The position numbers were made by a program, and so were the translations under genes. Below, piece by piece: positions 10,075 through 19,164 of a DNA stretch of 64,000 nucleotides. This DNA comes from Symbiodinium natans (Eukaryota > Sar > Dinophyceae > Suessiales > Symbiodiniaceae), in NCBI GenBank assembly GCA_905221605.1, contig CAJNDS010002126.1, positions 353,501-417,500 of the forward strand, read 5' to 3'. Below the pieces are notes generated by a model that had not been told where the DNA came from, ran no database searches, and saw only the letters and a program-made list of their open reading frames with translations. Each line of letters begins with the position of its first letter. The stretch's first letter is position 1.

Positions 10075-10640
10075 GTGGCCCCTACTCCCTAAACCCTAAA
10101 CCCTAAACTCTAAACCCTGAACCTTAAACCCTAAACCCTAAACCCTAAACCGTAAACCCTAAACCCTAAACCCTAAACCCTAAACCCTAAACCCTAAACC
10201 CTAAGCCTTGTAACCCTAAACCCTTTTTGAGGGTTAGGGTTTAGGTTGGGGGTGGGTCCCAGTGGAGGTTCCTCGCGATGGATGTCTCTGCAGAGCCTAA
10301 ATTTCTAGCGACAACCTCCTTAAGAAAATGAAGTACTGCCGTTTGCATAGACTCATTTATATAGAGAAACCGATGAGCCCAAAAGGAAATATGACACCTA
10401 TGATTGTTGTTATTGTGGCTCCCACTGACCTTTAGCGAGCCCTTTGTGCGTTGACGCGATTCTGAACCCATCCTACTAGTAAATGCCAAGTCCTTAGCCC
10501 CACACCGAAAGCCCCTGACCCCGAACCCCAAACCCTAATCCCCAAACCCCAAACCCCAAAACCCCAAACCCCAAACCCTAAACCCTAAACCCTAAACCCT
10601 CAAAGCCTCAAAGCTCAAAGCCTCTCCCGAAGCCTGAAAG
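10075..10640. other. CCCTAAA array plus 300 bp unique stretch
   Basis: CCCTAAA array at 10084-10215 and 10545-10600. The unique part (10220-10540) carries a minus-strand frame of 96 codons without a domain; I do not call it a gene. Confidence 0.5.
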
Positions 10641-10643
10641 TAG

Positions 10644-10697
10644 GGGAAGCCGGTCGATGCCGATCCGCCCACAGCGACAGCCCTTGAGATCATCCAG
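10644..10697 (+). CDS. Candidate internal exon
   Basis: After AG the frame reads KPVDADPPTATALEIIQAG, with a possible GC donor (CAG|GCGGGC). It may belong with the exons at 10826 and 11267 as one gene tail. Confidence 0.35.
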
Positions 10698-10825
10698 GCG
10701 GGCAATTTGGGTTTAGGGTTTAGGGTTCAGGGTTCAGGGTTTAGGGTTTAGGGTTTGAAGTTCAGGGTTCAGGGTTCAGGGTTTATCGTTCAGAGTTTAG
10801 GGTTTAGGGTTTGGGGCCTTTTCAG

Positions 10826-10906
10826 GCTCCATGCTTGCAGCTGTCACCTCGGCAGCATTATGGACCATCGCGAACCAATCTTACACGCAGCCCTGCCAAG
10901 CAGCAA
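10826..10906 (+). CDS. Candidate internal exon
   Basis: A good acceptor (CCTTTTCAG|G) and a GTGAGG donor at 10907 frame SMLAAVTSAALWTIANQSYT followed by QPCQAASE. Both splice sites are canonical, which is unusual in this window. Mildly hydrophobic, function unknown. Confidence 0.45.
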
Positions 10907-11266
10907 GTGAGGTCACATACCCTAAACCCTAAACCCTAAACCCTAAACCCTAAACCCTAAACCCTAAACCCTAATCCCGCAGTGTTGGTGGAAAGTTTGC
11001 GCAGCTCTGCCACTTTCATGATGATCCCCTCGGAGTCGCTCATGGCTGCCCCCCTAGAATCTAGATTCCCAAGCCCCAAAACTCCTAAACTCCTGAAGCC
11101 CTCAAAGACCACCCTGAAACCCCTAACTGAAACCTCCATACCCTAAACCCTAAACCCTAAACCCTAAACCCTAAACCCTAAACCCTAAACCCAAAACCCT
11201 AAACCCAAAACCCTAAACCCTAAACCCTAAACCCAAACTGATTTCTGAGCCCCACCCAACACCCAG

Positions 11267-11335
11267 GCCGCCGAGCCAGAAGCGCAGGTTCTTGAGCTGG
11301 GCCAGGCCTGGCACCTCCAAACTCTGAAGCGCTAA
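11267..11335 (+). CDS. Candidate C-terminal exon
   Basis: Acceptor ACACCCAG|G, then AAEPEAQVLELGQAWHLQTL-KR and TAA at 11333-11335. A CCCTAAA array precedes it and a TTTAGGG array (11339-11430) follows. Probably ends the gene whose exons lie at 10644 and 10826. Confidence 0.4.
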   Translation, partial: AAEPEAQVLELGQAWHLQTLKR

Positions 11336-11579
11336 GCTTAGGGTTTGGGGTTTAGGGTTTAGGGTTTAGGGTTTAGGGTTTAGGGTTTGGGGTTTAGGGT
11401 TTAGGGTTTAGGGTTTAGGGCTTTAGTGGGCTTAGGGCTTGAGGTTCAGGTCTTTAGGGATTTAGGGTTTGGGGCGTAGGGTCTGGGAATTTCCACACGC
11501 CCTTTGCAAAGATCAACCAACGCGAGGCCGAAGGGCTGGGATTGTTTGTGAGGACTTTTGCTGCTGCTTGCTTTTGCAG

Positions 11580-11726
11580 TTTCAGCATGACTATGACAAA
11601 CTCTTTTACTACGATGATGATGGGGCTTTTGAACGTCTTGCTATTCAAGATGGGGGGTTCCGAAATTCGGGGTACCTTATTGGGTTCCTTATGACAAGGG
11701 AATCTCCCTTGGGGGTTATATCCTAA
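11580..11726 (+). CDS. Candidate terminal exon (Asp/Tyr-rich start)
   Basis: A strong acceptor (TGCTGCTTGCTTTTGCAG|T) opens FQHDYDKLFYYDDDGAFERL, continuing AIQDGGFRNSGYLIGFLMT to a stop at 11724. The pyrimidine tract and the acidic, soluble reading support a real exon. It could also end earlier, near AAG 11651. Function unknown. Confidence 0.45.
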   Translation, partial: FQHDYDKLFYYDDDGAFERLAIQDGGFRNSGYLIGFLMTRESPLGVIS

Positions 11727-11794
11727 ACCGAGCCTAAGCCCACCTTTATTTTCGTAACTCCATACGAGTAGTACTATAATTCTTGCAATCTTGA

Positions 11795-11845
11795 AGAAAG
11801 GGTGCCATGAAGGGCTGCGGCTGTAGCACCAGGAACTGCATCAAG
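11795..11845 (+). CDS. Candidate exon with half of a CXC (tesmin/TSO1-type) motif
   Basis: The frame GAMKGCGCSTRNCIK has the spacing KGC-x-C-x4-C-x-K that begins CXC domains of tesmin/TSO1/LIN54-type DNA-binding proteins. The second half (Y/R-C-x-C-F) would have to lie in another exon, and I do not find it. With only twelve diagnostic residues this is suggestive, not secure. Confidence 0.3.
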
Positions 11846-11865
11846 CCTCTAAGCCCCAAAGCCCT

Positions 11866-12160
11866 ACCCTAAACCCTAAACTAAACCCTAAACCTAAACC
11901 CTAAGCCTAAACCCTACACCCTACACCCTACACCCTACACCCTAAACCCTAAACCCTAAACCCTAAACCCTAAACCCTAAACCCTAAACCCTAAACCCTA
12001 AACTCTAAACCCTAAACCCTAAACCCTAAACCCTAAACCCTAAACCCTAAACCCTAAACCCTAAAGCCTAAAGCCTAAAGCCTAAAGCCTAAAGCCTAAA
12101 GCCTAAAGCCTAAAGCCTAAAGCCTAAACCCTAAACCCTAAACCCTAAACCCAAACCCAC
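11866..12160 (+). repeat. CCCTAAA array containing a 9-copy GCCTAAA block
   Basis: About 40 heptamers. CCCTACA variants cluster at 11915-11940, and a run of exactly nine GCCTAAA units fills 12066-12128 before CCCTAAA resumes. The same nine-unit block is found at 17853-17915. Confidence 0.9.
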
Positions 12161-12187
12161 TAAAGCCCTACACCCAACACATCCCAG

Positions 12188-12282
12188 AGGCGCTGAGTGC
12201 CTTAGACTCCTACGTCAAGGGCCGGAACTCGGATCTGCGCGCCGGGGATAAGCTGCAAGGGGACGTCGAGGTGGAGGGCTGA
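12188..12282 (+). CDS. Candidate C-terminal exon
   Basis: After ACATCCCAG the frame reads ALSALDSYVKGRNSDLRAGD then KLQGDVEVEG and TGA at 12280-12282. High GC3 and a charged soluble tail. Protein unknown. Confidence 0.4.
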
Positions 12283-12303
12283 GGGTCAGAGTGCAAAGGG
12301 TCC

Positions 12304-12560
12304 CCTAAACCCTGAACCCCAAACCCTAAACCCTAAACTCTAAACCCTAAACCCTAAACCCTAAACCCTAAACCCTACACCCTAAACCCTAAACCCTAAA
12401 CCCTAACCCCCAGACCCTAAACCCTAAACCCCGATCCCTAAACCCTAAACCCTAAGCTTACTACCCTAGCAAAGCAACCCGCTCTCCGAATCAAGATGCC
12501 AACCCACCTTTATGGCGTTCAGTTGTCTAGGGTCTAGGGTTTAGGGTCTAGGGTTTAGGG
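12304..12560 (+). repeat. CCCTAAA and TTTAGGG arrays before the TRIM-like element
   Basis: CCCTAAA array at 12304-12455, a short unique stretch, then TTTAGGG/TCTAGGG units at 12527-12560 directly abutting the next element. Confidence 0.8.
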
Positions 12561-13238
12561 TCTGAATCGACCTTATACCTGGTCAATATAATGTGCCCAC
12601 CCCTTGCCCGCCCCAACACTCACAAGTAGAGTGTGCGGTGGGGTAAGGACGCACGCCGGCAAGGCGCCTTAAGGGCTGCAGCTGACTACGCACTCCTCCC
12701 ACTCCAACACGCAGGGATGGAGTGCTTCCCCGCTGCAGCTCCCCCCAACCTGTCGACTAGGCCGTCGGGCTTGAGCCACCGCACCGACTGTTAGGCGCCC
12801 AGCCATCCCTGTTAATAGCACGCTGCTGTAGCTGCCACGCCTCTTGCGCCGCCCACAGCCCTAGCATGCCCCGTGCCGCCCAAGACCAGCAACCACCAAG
12901 CAACCTAAGTGACACCACCCATGGCCAAGCCGCCCCAGAGTCCAGACCACCCCCATAGCATCTCGTGCCTTTGGTCCAGGCAGCCCCCCCAGTTCCCGGC
13001 AACCCCCAAGAATGCTCCATCACCAGGCCCTGCAGCTGCAAGCTTCTTGAGTCCCGGCCACCTTCCACGAAGTCACGCAGCAAGCGTGAGTTTGGGCGTC
13101 ATAACCTCTGAATCGACCTTATACCTGGTCAATATAATGTGCCCACCCCTTGCCCGCCCCAACACTCACAAGTAGAGTGTGCGGTGGGGTAAGGACGCAC
13201 GCCGGCAAGGCGCCTTAAGGGCTGCAGCTCACTACGCA
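12561..13238. mobile_element. Compact element with 132 bp terminal direct repeats (TRIM-like)
   Basis: The 132 bp at 12561-12692 recur at 13107-13238 with one visible difference (G 12684, C 13230). Each repeat carries TG two bases in and ends in CA, and the whole is flanked on both sides by TAGGG, which fits a 5 bp target duplication but is also simply the telomere unit. The 414 bp inside is proline-codon-rich and has no gag, protease or RT sequence. Each repeat contains a strong hairpin (ACACTC acaagta GAGTGT). It resembles a terminal-repeat retrotransposon in miniature; a tandem duplication of an unrelated segment is the alternative. Confidence 0.6.
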
Positions 13239-13375
13239 TAGGGTTTAGGGTTTAGGGTCTAGGGTTTAGGGTTTAGGGCCAGCCCTCCGTGGAGGCGGCG
13301 CTCCGTGTCGGTTGGTGGACGGTGCTCCTCTCCCTCCCCATCATCATCTGGCCTGCGGCTCTTTGGCTGCAGGGG

Positions 13376-13548
13376 GTTTAGGGTTTAGGGTTTAGGGTTT
13401 TAGGGTTTTAGGGTTTTAGGGTTTTAGGGTTTTAGGGTTTTAGGGTTTTAGGGTTTTAGGGTTTTAGGGTTTTAGGGTTTTCGGGTTTTCGGGTTTTAGG
13501 GTTTTAGGGTTTTAGGGTTTTAGGGTTTTAGGGTTTTAGGGTTTAGGG
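13376..13548 (-). repeat. TTTTAGGG octamer array
   Basis: About 20 units of TTTTAGGG with two TTTTCGGG units, the opposite-strand counterpart of the octamer array at 7338-7640. Confidence 0.9.
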
Positions 13549-13555
13549 CTACTAC

Positions 13556-13660
13556 CCAGAGCAAGCCCTTTTGTTCCCGTTTTTTAGGGCTTGGGCTCCA
13601 TTTGAACCAAAAACAGGGACCCTTTTGCTTCCTATGCCACTCTTGGGTCTAGGCAAGGGC
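13556..13660. other. Imperfect inverted-repeat island
   Basis: CCCTTTTGTTCCCG near 13566 pairs with GCAAAAGGGTCCCTG (reverse strand of about 13612-13632), with flanking ACCCAGAG/ACCCAAGAG matches. Possibly another short MITE-like insertion, weaker than its neighbour at 13676. Confidence 0.3.
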
Positions 13661-13675
13661 CTGTAGGGTTTTGGG

Positions 13676-13778
13676 TTGGGATTTTCCCCCTTGTACTAAC
13701 AGTCCTTAGCAGAGATTACAGTACCCCCTTATGATATTCACTATTGAGGCCTGTTAGTATAAGTGGGAACATCCCAAG
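13676..13778. mobile_element. MITE-like element, family 3, copy 1
   Basis: The left end TTGGGATTTTCCCCCTTGTA then CTAACAG pairs with the reverse complement of the right end, TTGGGATGTTCCCACTTATA then CTAACAG. About 103 bp, no coding capacity. The element at 45489-45603 has the same ends and length class. Confidence 0.7.
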
Positions 13779-14400
13779 TTTGAGTTCCAGGGAGTGTTTC
13801 ATTAGATGGTTCATGGCTCTCCAGCCACTGCGCAGATGCCGCAAGCTTCACATCTGTACGGGCAGGCCTTAGGGTTTAGGGTTTAGGGTTTAGGGTTTCG
13901 GGTTTAGGGTTTAGGGTTTAGGGTTTAGGGAGCTGATATTTGTTCTTGGTCCATTTTTTCCCCTTGACTGCGCGGGTGTTTCCTGTGGGAAGCAAGGATT
14001 GGAGTCCAAACGCAAAAACTTACATCTCCTCTGTAAAACCACCAGTTGGTAGGTAAATCTCACTTTTTTTGCCGCAAGACGGTGGGTGACAAAAGATAGC
14101 AGCCTTTTCTTTTGAAAGGCAATGATCCTTAAGGACTAATAAAGACCTAGGCCCGTAAACTCCGAAACCCTTGAGCCTTACAAGCCCTGACGCCCTGACA
14201 CCTTGAAACCTCGAAACCCGAAGCGCTGACTCCCCAACCCCCGAAACCCTAAGCCCTAAACCCTAAGCCCTAAACCCCAAACCCTAAACCCTAAACCCTA
14301 AACCCGAAACCCTAAACCCTAAACCCTAAACCCTAAACCCTAAACCCTAAACCCTAAACCCTAAACCCTAAACCCTAAACCCTAAACCCTAAACCCTAAG
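13779..14400. repeat. Unique stretch and telomere-like arrays
   Basis: TTTAGGG array at 13868-13930, unique sequence at 13935-14235 with no called exon, and a CCCTAAA array at 14236-14400 whose last unit is CCCTAAG, giving the AG used by the next exon. Confidence 0.7.
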
Positions 14401-14478
14401 GCGCAGAAGCTGCAAGAGATCGGAAGCTTGCAGCGCGTATTCCTGGACTTCTGGGGTTCCATGCCTCTTGGAGTGCAG
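14401..14478 (+). CDS. Candidate internal exon whose acceptor is a telomere unit
   Basis: The CCCTAAA array ends in CCCTAAG and the frame starts at once: AQKLQEIGSLQRVFLDFWGS then MPLGVQ, followed by a GTGAGA donor at 14479. 78 bases, phase 0 at both ends. The array supplies the AG of the 3' splice site. It may be joined to 14992, 15526 and 16148. Function unknown. Confidence 0.5.
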
Positions 14479-14493
14479 GTGAGAAGAAGGACC

Positions 14494-14990
14494 CTAAACC
14501 CTAAACCCTAAACCCTAAACCCTAAACCCTAAACCCTAAACCCTAAACCCTAAACCCTAAACCCTAAACCCTAAACCCTAAACCCTAAACCCCAAGCCCC
14601 AAGCCCTAAGCCCTAAGCCCTAAGCCCTAAGCCCCAAACCCAAAATCCGAAACCCGCCCGCCACCCCACTCACCTTTGCCCGCCCTCCAGGCAAGGTCAT
14701 GCCGAGTCAGCACCAGTCCTGCATTACACCCTAAACCCTAAACCCTCAACCCTCAACCCCAAACCCTAAACTCTAAACCCTAAACCGTAAACCCTAAACC
14801 TTAAACCCTAAACCCTAAACCCTAAACCCCAAACCCCAAACCCCAAACCCCAAACCCTAAACCCTAAACCCTAAACCCTAAACCCTAAACTCTAAACCCT
14901 AAACCTTAAACCCTAAACCCTAAACCCTAAACCCTAAACCCTAAACCCTAAACCCTAAACCCTAAACCCTAAACCCTAAACGAACTCCCA
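14494..14990 (+). repeat. CCCTAAA arrays with CCCCAAA and CCCTAAG variants
   Basis: Arrays at 14494-14640 and 14727-14980 separated by 80 bases of unique sequence. Variants CCCTAAG (14605-14630) and CCCCAAA (14827-14860) form homogeneous sub-blocks. Confidence 0.9.
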
Positions 14991-14991
14991 G

Positions 14992-15033
14992 GTTGAGCAT
15001 TTGCAGTCTGAGGTGTTCGCAGACGCAACGCAA
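14992..15033 (+). CDS. Candidate small exon
   Basis: Acceptor AACTCCCAG|G, then VEHLQSEVFADATQ. 42 bases, phase 0, running directly into repeat. Very short, so support is limited to splice context and GC3. Confidence 0.3.
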
Positions 15034-15261
15034 ACCCTAACCCCTAAGAGAAAGTTGTTCGCCCTTGAACCCAAGGAAACAGCGGTTCGTGCGAGGTCTG
15101 GTTGATTTTGGCTTCGGCTCGTGGACACCACCCCAAAGGTTTAGAGTTTAGGGTCAAGGGTTTAGGGTTTCTAAGGGTTTAGGGTTTGTGACTCGGCGAG
15201 TTTTGCGGGTAAGAACTTGAGGACGTTAGGGGTTTGGGTGAGGGGAACCCTAAGCCATAAG

Positions 15262-15525
15262 CCCTAGCCCTAAACCCTAAACCCTAAACCCTAAACCCTA
15301 AACCCTAAACCCTAAACCCTAAACCCTAAACCCTAAACCCTAAACTTTAAACCCTAAACCCTAAACCCTAAACCCTAAACCCTAAACCCTAAACCCAAAA
15401 CCCTAAACCCTAAACCCTAACCCCTAAACCTAAACCCTAAACCCTAAACCCTAAACCCTAAACCCTAAACCCTAAACCCTAAACCCTAAACCCTAAACCC
15501 TAAACCCTAAACCCTAAACCCTCAG
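15262..15525 (+). repeat. Long CCCTAAA array ending in CCCTCAG
   Basis: About 37 heptamers, nearly pure. The final unit mutates to CCCTCAG and provides the acceptor for the following exon-like island. Confidence 0.9.
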
Positions 15526-15606
15526 ATTCCGGGGCCAGCAAAAGGCTCCTGCAATTCCTCTTCTGCGTGGGGCCGACACTGGGTGTTAGCGTGCGGAGCC
15601 TTTGCC
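15526..15606 (+). CDS. Candidate internal exon, hydrophobic
   Basis: After CCCTCAG the best frame reads ASKRLLQFLFCVGPTLGVSV then RSLCL. The hydrophobic middle could be part of a membrane helix. The 3' boundary is unclear because the frame continues into TTTAGGG. Confidence 0.3.
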
Positions 15607-16147
15607 TGGAAATTTTGAGGGTATGAGGGTTTCCGGTTTTGGGTTTAGGGTTTCGGGTTTAGGGTTTAGGGTTTTGGGGGTTTGGGAGTTAGGGGTTCAG
15701 CAGTTTTGGGGGCTTAGGGCCCTTCCCCCCCCTCCCTCTCCCCCCCCGCCTCCCCCCCCCTCCGGCGTTCAGGATTTTTCACTCTGGTCCATTGGTTCAT
15801 TGTGGGTTTAGAGTTTAATCAGGGTTCAAGGTTTGGGGTAATGGTAGGTTTACGGTTTCCCCTTTCCCCCCTGTGGTTCGTGCTGAGTTTACGGTTCAGG
15901 GTTCAGGGATAAAGCGGCTAAGGTTTCGGGTTTACCCTTCTCCCTACTGTCGTTCATAGGTGAGTTTTGGTTTTAGGGCTTGTGGTGGTGTTTTTAGGGT
16001 TAGCAGGCAGGGTTGGGCGGGGATGCCATGGGGGGGGGGGGGATTACCATTGGGGGGGGGTCGTTAAGCGGAACGCGGGCACATATAGACCCCTAAACCC
16101 TAAACTTCTAAAACCTCCAACCCCAACCCCCAAACTTTAAAGCTCAG
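15607..16147. other. G-rich and C-rich intron-like sequence
   Basis: TTTAGGG units at 15640-15690, a C/T-rich tract at 15721-15765, and poly-G runs near 16030 and 16053. No exon seen. Confidence 0.6.
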
Positions 16148-16193
16148 GTACACCCTGGAGGGTTGGCTGGGCACTGCGCTGGCCACGCTGTAG
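16148..16193 (+). CDS. Candidate C-terminal exon
   Basis: Acceptor AAAGCTCAG|G, then YTLEGWLGTALATL and TAG at 16191-16193. Likely closes the gene with exons at 14401-15606. Confidence 0.35.
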
Positions 16194-16499
16194 CTCGGCT
16201 GATCTGTTTAGGTTTCAGGGTTGAGGGTTCGGAGAAAAAGCCCTCGAACCCCTTAGCCCTCAACCCTTCATCAACCCGATGTGGCGAGCCTTAGCGATTC
16301 TCCGGGACGTGGGTAGTGGGTGAAGTTTGAAGGCCTTGGGTTTAAGTGGCTCTTCAGACACAAGCGCACTTTGCCGCCTGCCCCCAAGCACCAAGCGCCG
16401 TAAGGCCTAAGCCCATGCCGGATCAGGGCTTCGGGGCCTGCCCCAAGCCCGACACCCCAAAAGCCTAAACCCTGGAGCCTGAACATCTAAACCCTAAAC

Positions 16500-16680
16500 C
16501 CGAAGCCCGAAGCCCGAACCCCTAAACCCTGAACCCTAAACCCTAAACCCTAAACCCTAAACCCTAAATCCTAAACCGTAAACCCTAAACCCTAAACCCT
16601 AAACCCTAAACCCTAAACCCTAAACCCTAAACCCTAAACCCTAAACCCTAAACCCTAAACCCTAAACCCTAAACCCAAAG
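16500..16680 (+). repeat. CCCTAAA array
   Basis: About 24 heptamers, ending AAACCCAAAG directly before an exon-like island. The last imperfect unit again offers an AG. Confidence 0.9.
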
Positions 16681-16721
16681 GAACATGTTGCTGCTCAACA
16701 ACGCCGGCCACTGGATGGCAG
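16681..16721 (+). CDS. Candidate internal exon
   Basis: Directly after the array the frame reads NMLLLNNAGHWMA, with a GTGCCC donor at 16722 or a later GA donor after CCCAG. First of a set of islands (16681-19269) that together look like one membrane protein gene. Confidence 0.3.
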
Positions 16722-16763
16722 GTGCCCAGGATCAAACAGGAATGTGTGCCGCAGGGTCCGTCA

Positions 16764-16860
16764 ACCCTAAACCCTAAACCCTAAACCCTAAACCCTAAAC
16801 CCTAAACCCTAAACCCTAAACCCTAAACCCTAAACCCTAAACCCTAAGCCCTAAGCCCTA
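16764..16860 (+). repeat. CCCTAAA array
   Basis: About 14 heptamers closing with two CCCTAAG units; intron-like position between two exon islands. Confidence 0.9.
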
Positions 16861-16890
16861 AACCTGGTCTAAGCACCCCACACCCCGGAA

Positions 16891-16958
16891 GGTGGAGCCT
16901 TTGCCAACCGCTTAGAGTTCAACAGCACTGCCACCAACGACACGGTGATCACCTCAAG
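16891..16958 (+). CDS. Candidate internal exon
   Basis: After CCGGAAG the frame reads GAFANRLEFNSTATNDTVIT-S, with two N-x-S/T sequons (NST, NDT), consistent with an extracellular or lumenal loop. A GC donor is possible after TCAAG. Confidence 0.4.
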
Positions 16959-16964
16959 GCAGCC

Positions 16965-17225
16965 TAAAGGGTTTAGGGTTTAGGGTTTCGGGTTTCGGGT
17001 TTCGGGTTTAAGGGGGTAGGTTTGAACATAACTTTTTGAGTTTTTGCTACCCTTAATGGCCTTTAATCCCCCATATAATCCTCTGTTAAAGCCAAAACAA
17101 CTCAATGTTTATACGGTGCCCAAACCTGCCCCATACCCCAGTCAACCCTAGTTTCGAAACCCGACCCGCCAGCCGCTAGAGGAATTTCGATCACCCGACC
17201 CGTACGTGGCTGCAAACTCTGAGCA
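16965..17225. other. Intron-like sequence with an imperfect inverted repeat
   Basis: TTTAGGG/TTTCGGG units at 16968-17008, then a stretch whose ends weakly pair (GGTAGGTTTGAACATAACTT at 17017 against the reverse complement of the sequence around 17115-17140). Possibly another short MITE-like insertion; not secure. Confidence 0.35.
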
Positions 17226-17310
17226 GGTGGCTTCCGCTGTGCAACACCAATGCGGATCTCAGTTATCAGGGCTGCATGCTCCTTGCCTCTTTTGTTGCCT
17301 TGCCCCGGGC
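17226..17310 (+). CDS. Candidate internal exon
   Basis: Acceptor TGAGCAG|G, frame WLPLCNTNADLSYQGCMLLA then SFVALP. It fits the membrane-protein series on either side. The 3' end is uncertain. Confidence 0.3.
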
Positions 17311-17605
17311 AACCCTTAATCCTAAACCGAGCGTCGGATTGACTCCGGCGGCTGCTGATCCGGAGGAGGGTTTACCCATTGCAATTTGCAGCTTTGGTTT
17401 GAGCTCGTGTTGGTTTTGCACGTGTTGCAGGGCAGCGGGCATGCGCAAAGCTGCTCTTGGCCTACGGAGCCATATGCCAAGAATGTGTTGTTCCCTAACC
17501 CCAAACCCCAAGCCCGAAGCCCTAAGCCTAACCCCCCCCCCCCCCAAATGTTCCCAGCTAGTTGTGGGTCTTTAACCCTAAACCCCAAACCCGAAACCCC
17601 AAACC

Positions 17606-17671
17606 CCAAAAAAGAAATACAAGAGAAAGAGAGAGAGAACGAGAGAGAGCGAGAGAGAGAGAGCGAGAGAG

Positions 17672-17710
<39 letters not shown>

Positions 17711-17720
17711 GAGAGAGAGA
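17606..17720. repeat. GA dinucleotide-rich tract
   Basis: About 115 bases of GAGAGA with scattered C. Long frames on both strands here (RERERE and SLSLSL) are only translations of the repeat. Confidence 0.95.
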
Positions 17721-17795
17721 ACCCCCACGCGTGAGGCTCAACCTCAACACTGACCTGATGACCGAGGCCGAAGTCGCCAAGGCCCCGGGACCCCA

Positions 17796-17995
17796 ACCCT
17801 AAACCCTAAACCCTAAACCCTAAACCCTAAACCCTAAACCCTAAACCCTAAAGCCTAAAGCCTAAAGCCTAAAGCCTAAAGCCTAAAGCCTAAAGCCTAA
17901 AGCCTAAAGCCTAAACCCTAAACCCTAAACCCTAAACCCTAAACCCTAAACCCTAAACCCTTAACCCTTAACCCTTAACCCTTAGACCCTAAACC
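17796..17995 (+). repeat. CCCTAAA array with a second 9-copy GCCTAAA block
   Basis: CCCTAAA units, then exactly nine GCCTAAA units at 17853-17915, CCCTAAA again, then CCCTTAA variants. Same architecture as 11866-12160. Confidence 0.9.
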
Positions 17996-18199
17996 CTAGG
18001 TCATCGGATGCCAAATCCCTGAACCTAAGCCCAAAAACCGGGTCCCTTAATTCTACTTCCTTTTCAGGGGAGGGGGGGTGGGGGGTGGGCCGGGCTGTGC
18101 CCCGAAGCTTCAAAGCCTTCGCGAGCTGTTGTTTTCGGTTGGGGGCGGGTTGTTTTGCGAATTGGAGTCTGGGGTTTCCGTAGGCCCACCCTGAGCCAA

Positions 18200-18495
18200 C
18201 AACCCTGAGCCCCCAACCCGAAACCCCCAAACCCCCAAACCCCCAAACCCCCAAACCCCCAAACCCCCAAACCCCCAAACCCCCAGACCCCCAAAACCCC
18301 AAAACCCCAAAACCCCAAAACCCCAAAACCCTAAAACTCAACCCCAAAACCCCAAAACCCCAAACCCCAAAAACCCCAAAACCCCAAACCCCAAAACCCT
18401 AAAACTCAACCCCTAAACCCTAAAACCCTAAAACCCTAAAACCCCAAAACCCCAAAACCCCAAAACCCCAAAACCCTAAAGAACCCTAAAACCCT
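18200..18495 (+). repeat. CCCCCAAA / CCCCAAAA / CCCTAAAA variant array
   Basis: Successive homogeneous blocks of CCCCCAAA (18220-18290), CCCCAAAA (18295-18385) and CCCTAAAA (18410-18495). The WGFGGLG-type minus-strand frames are translations of this array. Confidence 0.9.
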
Positions 18496-18502
18496 AAGTT
18501 CC

Positions 18503-18612
18503 TTCAAGGCAGCGGTTGTCCTGGCTGACACCATCGTCTTCATGGCCATCATGTTGCCCCCCAGCTTGGACAAAGAGTGGCCCTTCTTGTTCTACAGTGT
18601 TGCCCTTATAAA
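18503..18612 (+). CDS. Candidate internal exon with a membrane segment
   Basis: After CTTCAAG the frame reads AAVVLADTIVFMAIMLPPSL, then DKEWPFLFYSVALI. Strongly hydrophobic with high GC3, best explained as a transmembrane helix and following loop. Same gene as the islands at 16891, 18719 and 19165 by position and character. Confidence 0.45.
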
Positions 18613-18718
18613 TCCTCTCACAAGACAACCCTAAATCCTAAACCCCATTCCTACCCTTTAGGGTTTAGGGTTTAGGATTTCGGGTTTAGGGTTTAGGGTT
18701 TAGGGTTTAGGGCAACAG

Positions 18719-18853
18719 GTTCTTCGGCTTCAACACGAACGTCCGGCTCTTCAGCATCTCCACCCACATCTACCTGGCCATGAGCTTCCTTGATCCGAGC
18801 ACCGGGGCCTTCGACCTCCAGCCATCGCTGGCCGGGCCCCGTGCTGGGCTTCA
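18719..18853 (+). CDS. Candidate internal exon
   Basis: Acceptor GGCAACAG|G, frame FFGFNTNVRLFSISTHIYLA, then MSFLDPSTGAFDLQPSLAGP and RAGLQ. About 45 residues with high GC3, one of the longest clean islands in this part. No domain recognised with confidence. Confidence 0.5.
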
Positions 18854-19164
18854 AGGGCTTGTTGAGGGAGTTGGGGAGGGTTTAGGGTTTAGGGTTTAGG
18901 GTTTAGGGTTTAGGGTATTTAGGGTTTAGGGTGACGGGTGACGGGTGACGGGTGACGAGGTGTCGGTGGGCATGTAAACGCCAAGAGTCTCCAAAAGCCC
19001 TCCTGAAGAGCGCAATTCGGGTTGGCGATCAAGCTTGTCCGCCGTTGTATTCTGACGCCTACACACACACACCCTAAAGTGCTAAACCCCCCTAAGCCTT
19101 AAAGCACTAAACCCCTGAACCTGAACCCCAGACCCTAAGCCATAAACCATAAACCAGCCAGCAG

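Noticed and set aside
12590-12690. Hairpin-rich part of the 132 bp repeat as a tRNA or small RNA gene
   Set aside because: No cloverleaf, A-box or B-box could be made out; the hairpin alone is not enough.
17322-17802. Overlapping open frames on both strands (SLSLSL and RERERE)
   Set aside because: Produced by the GA dinucleotide tract at 17606-17720 and flanking arrays.
18064-18347. Glycine/tryptophan-rich minus-strand frames (WGFGGLGV)
   Set aside because: Translation of the CCCCCAAA array.
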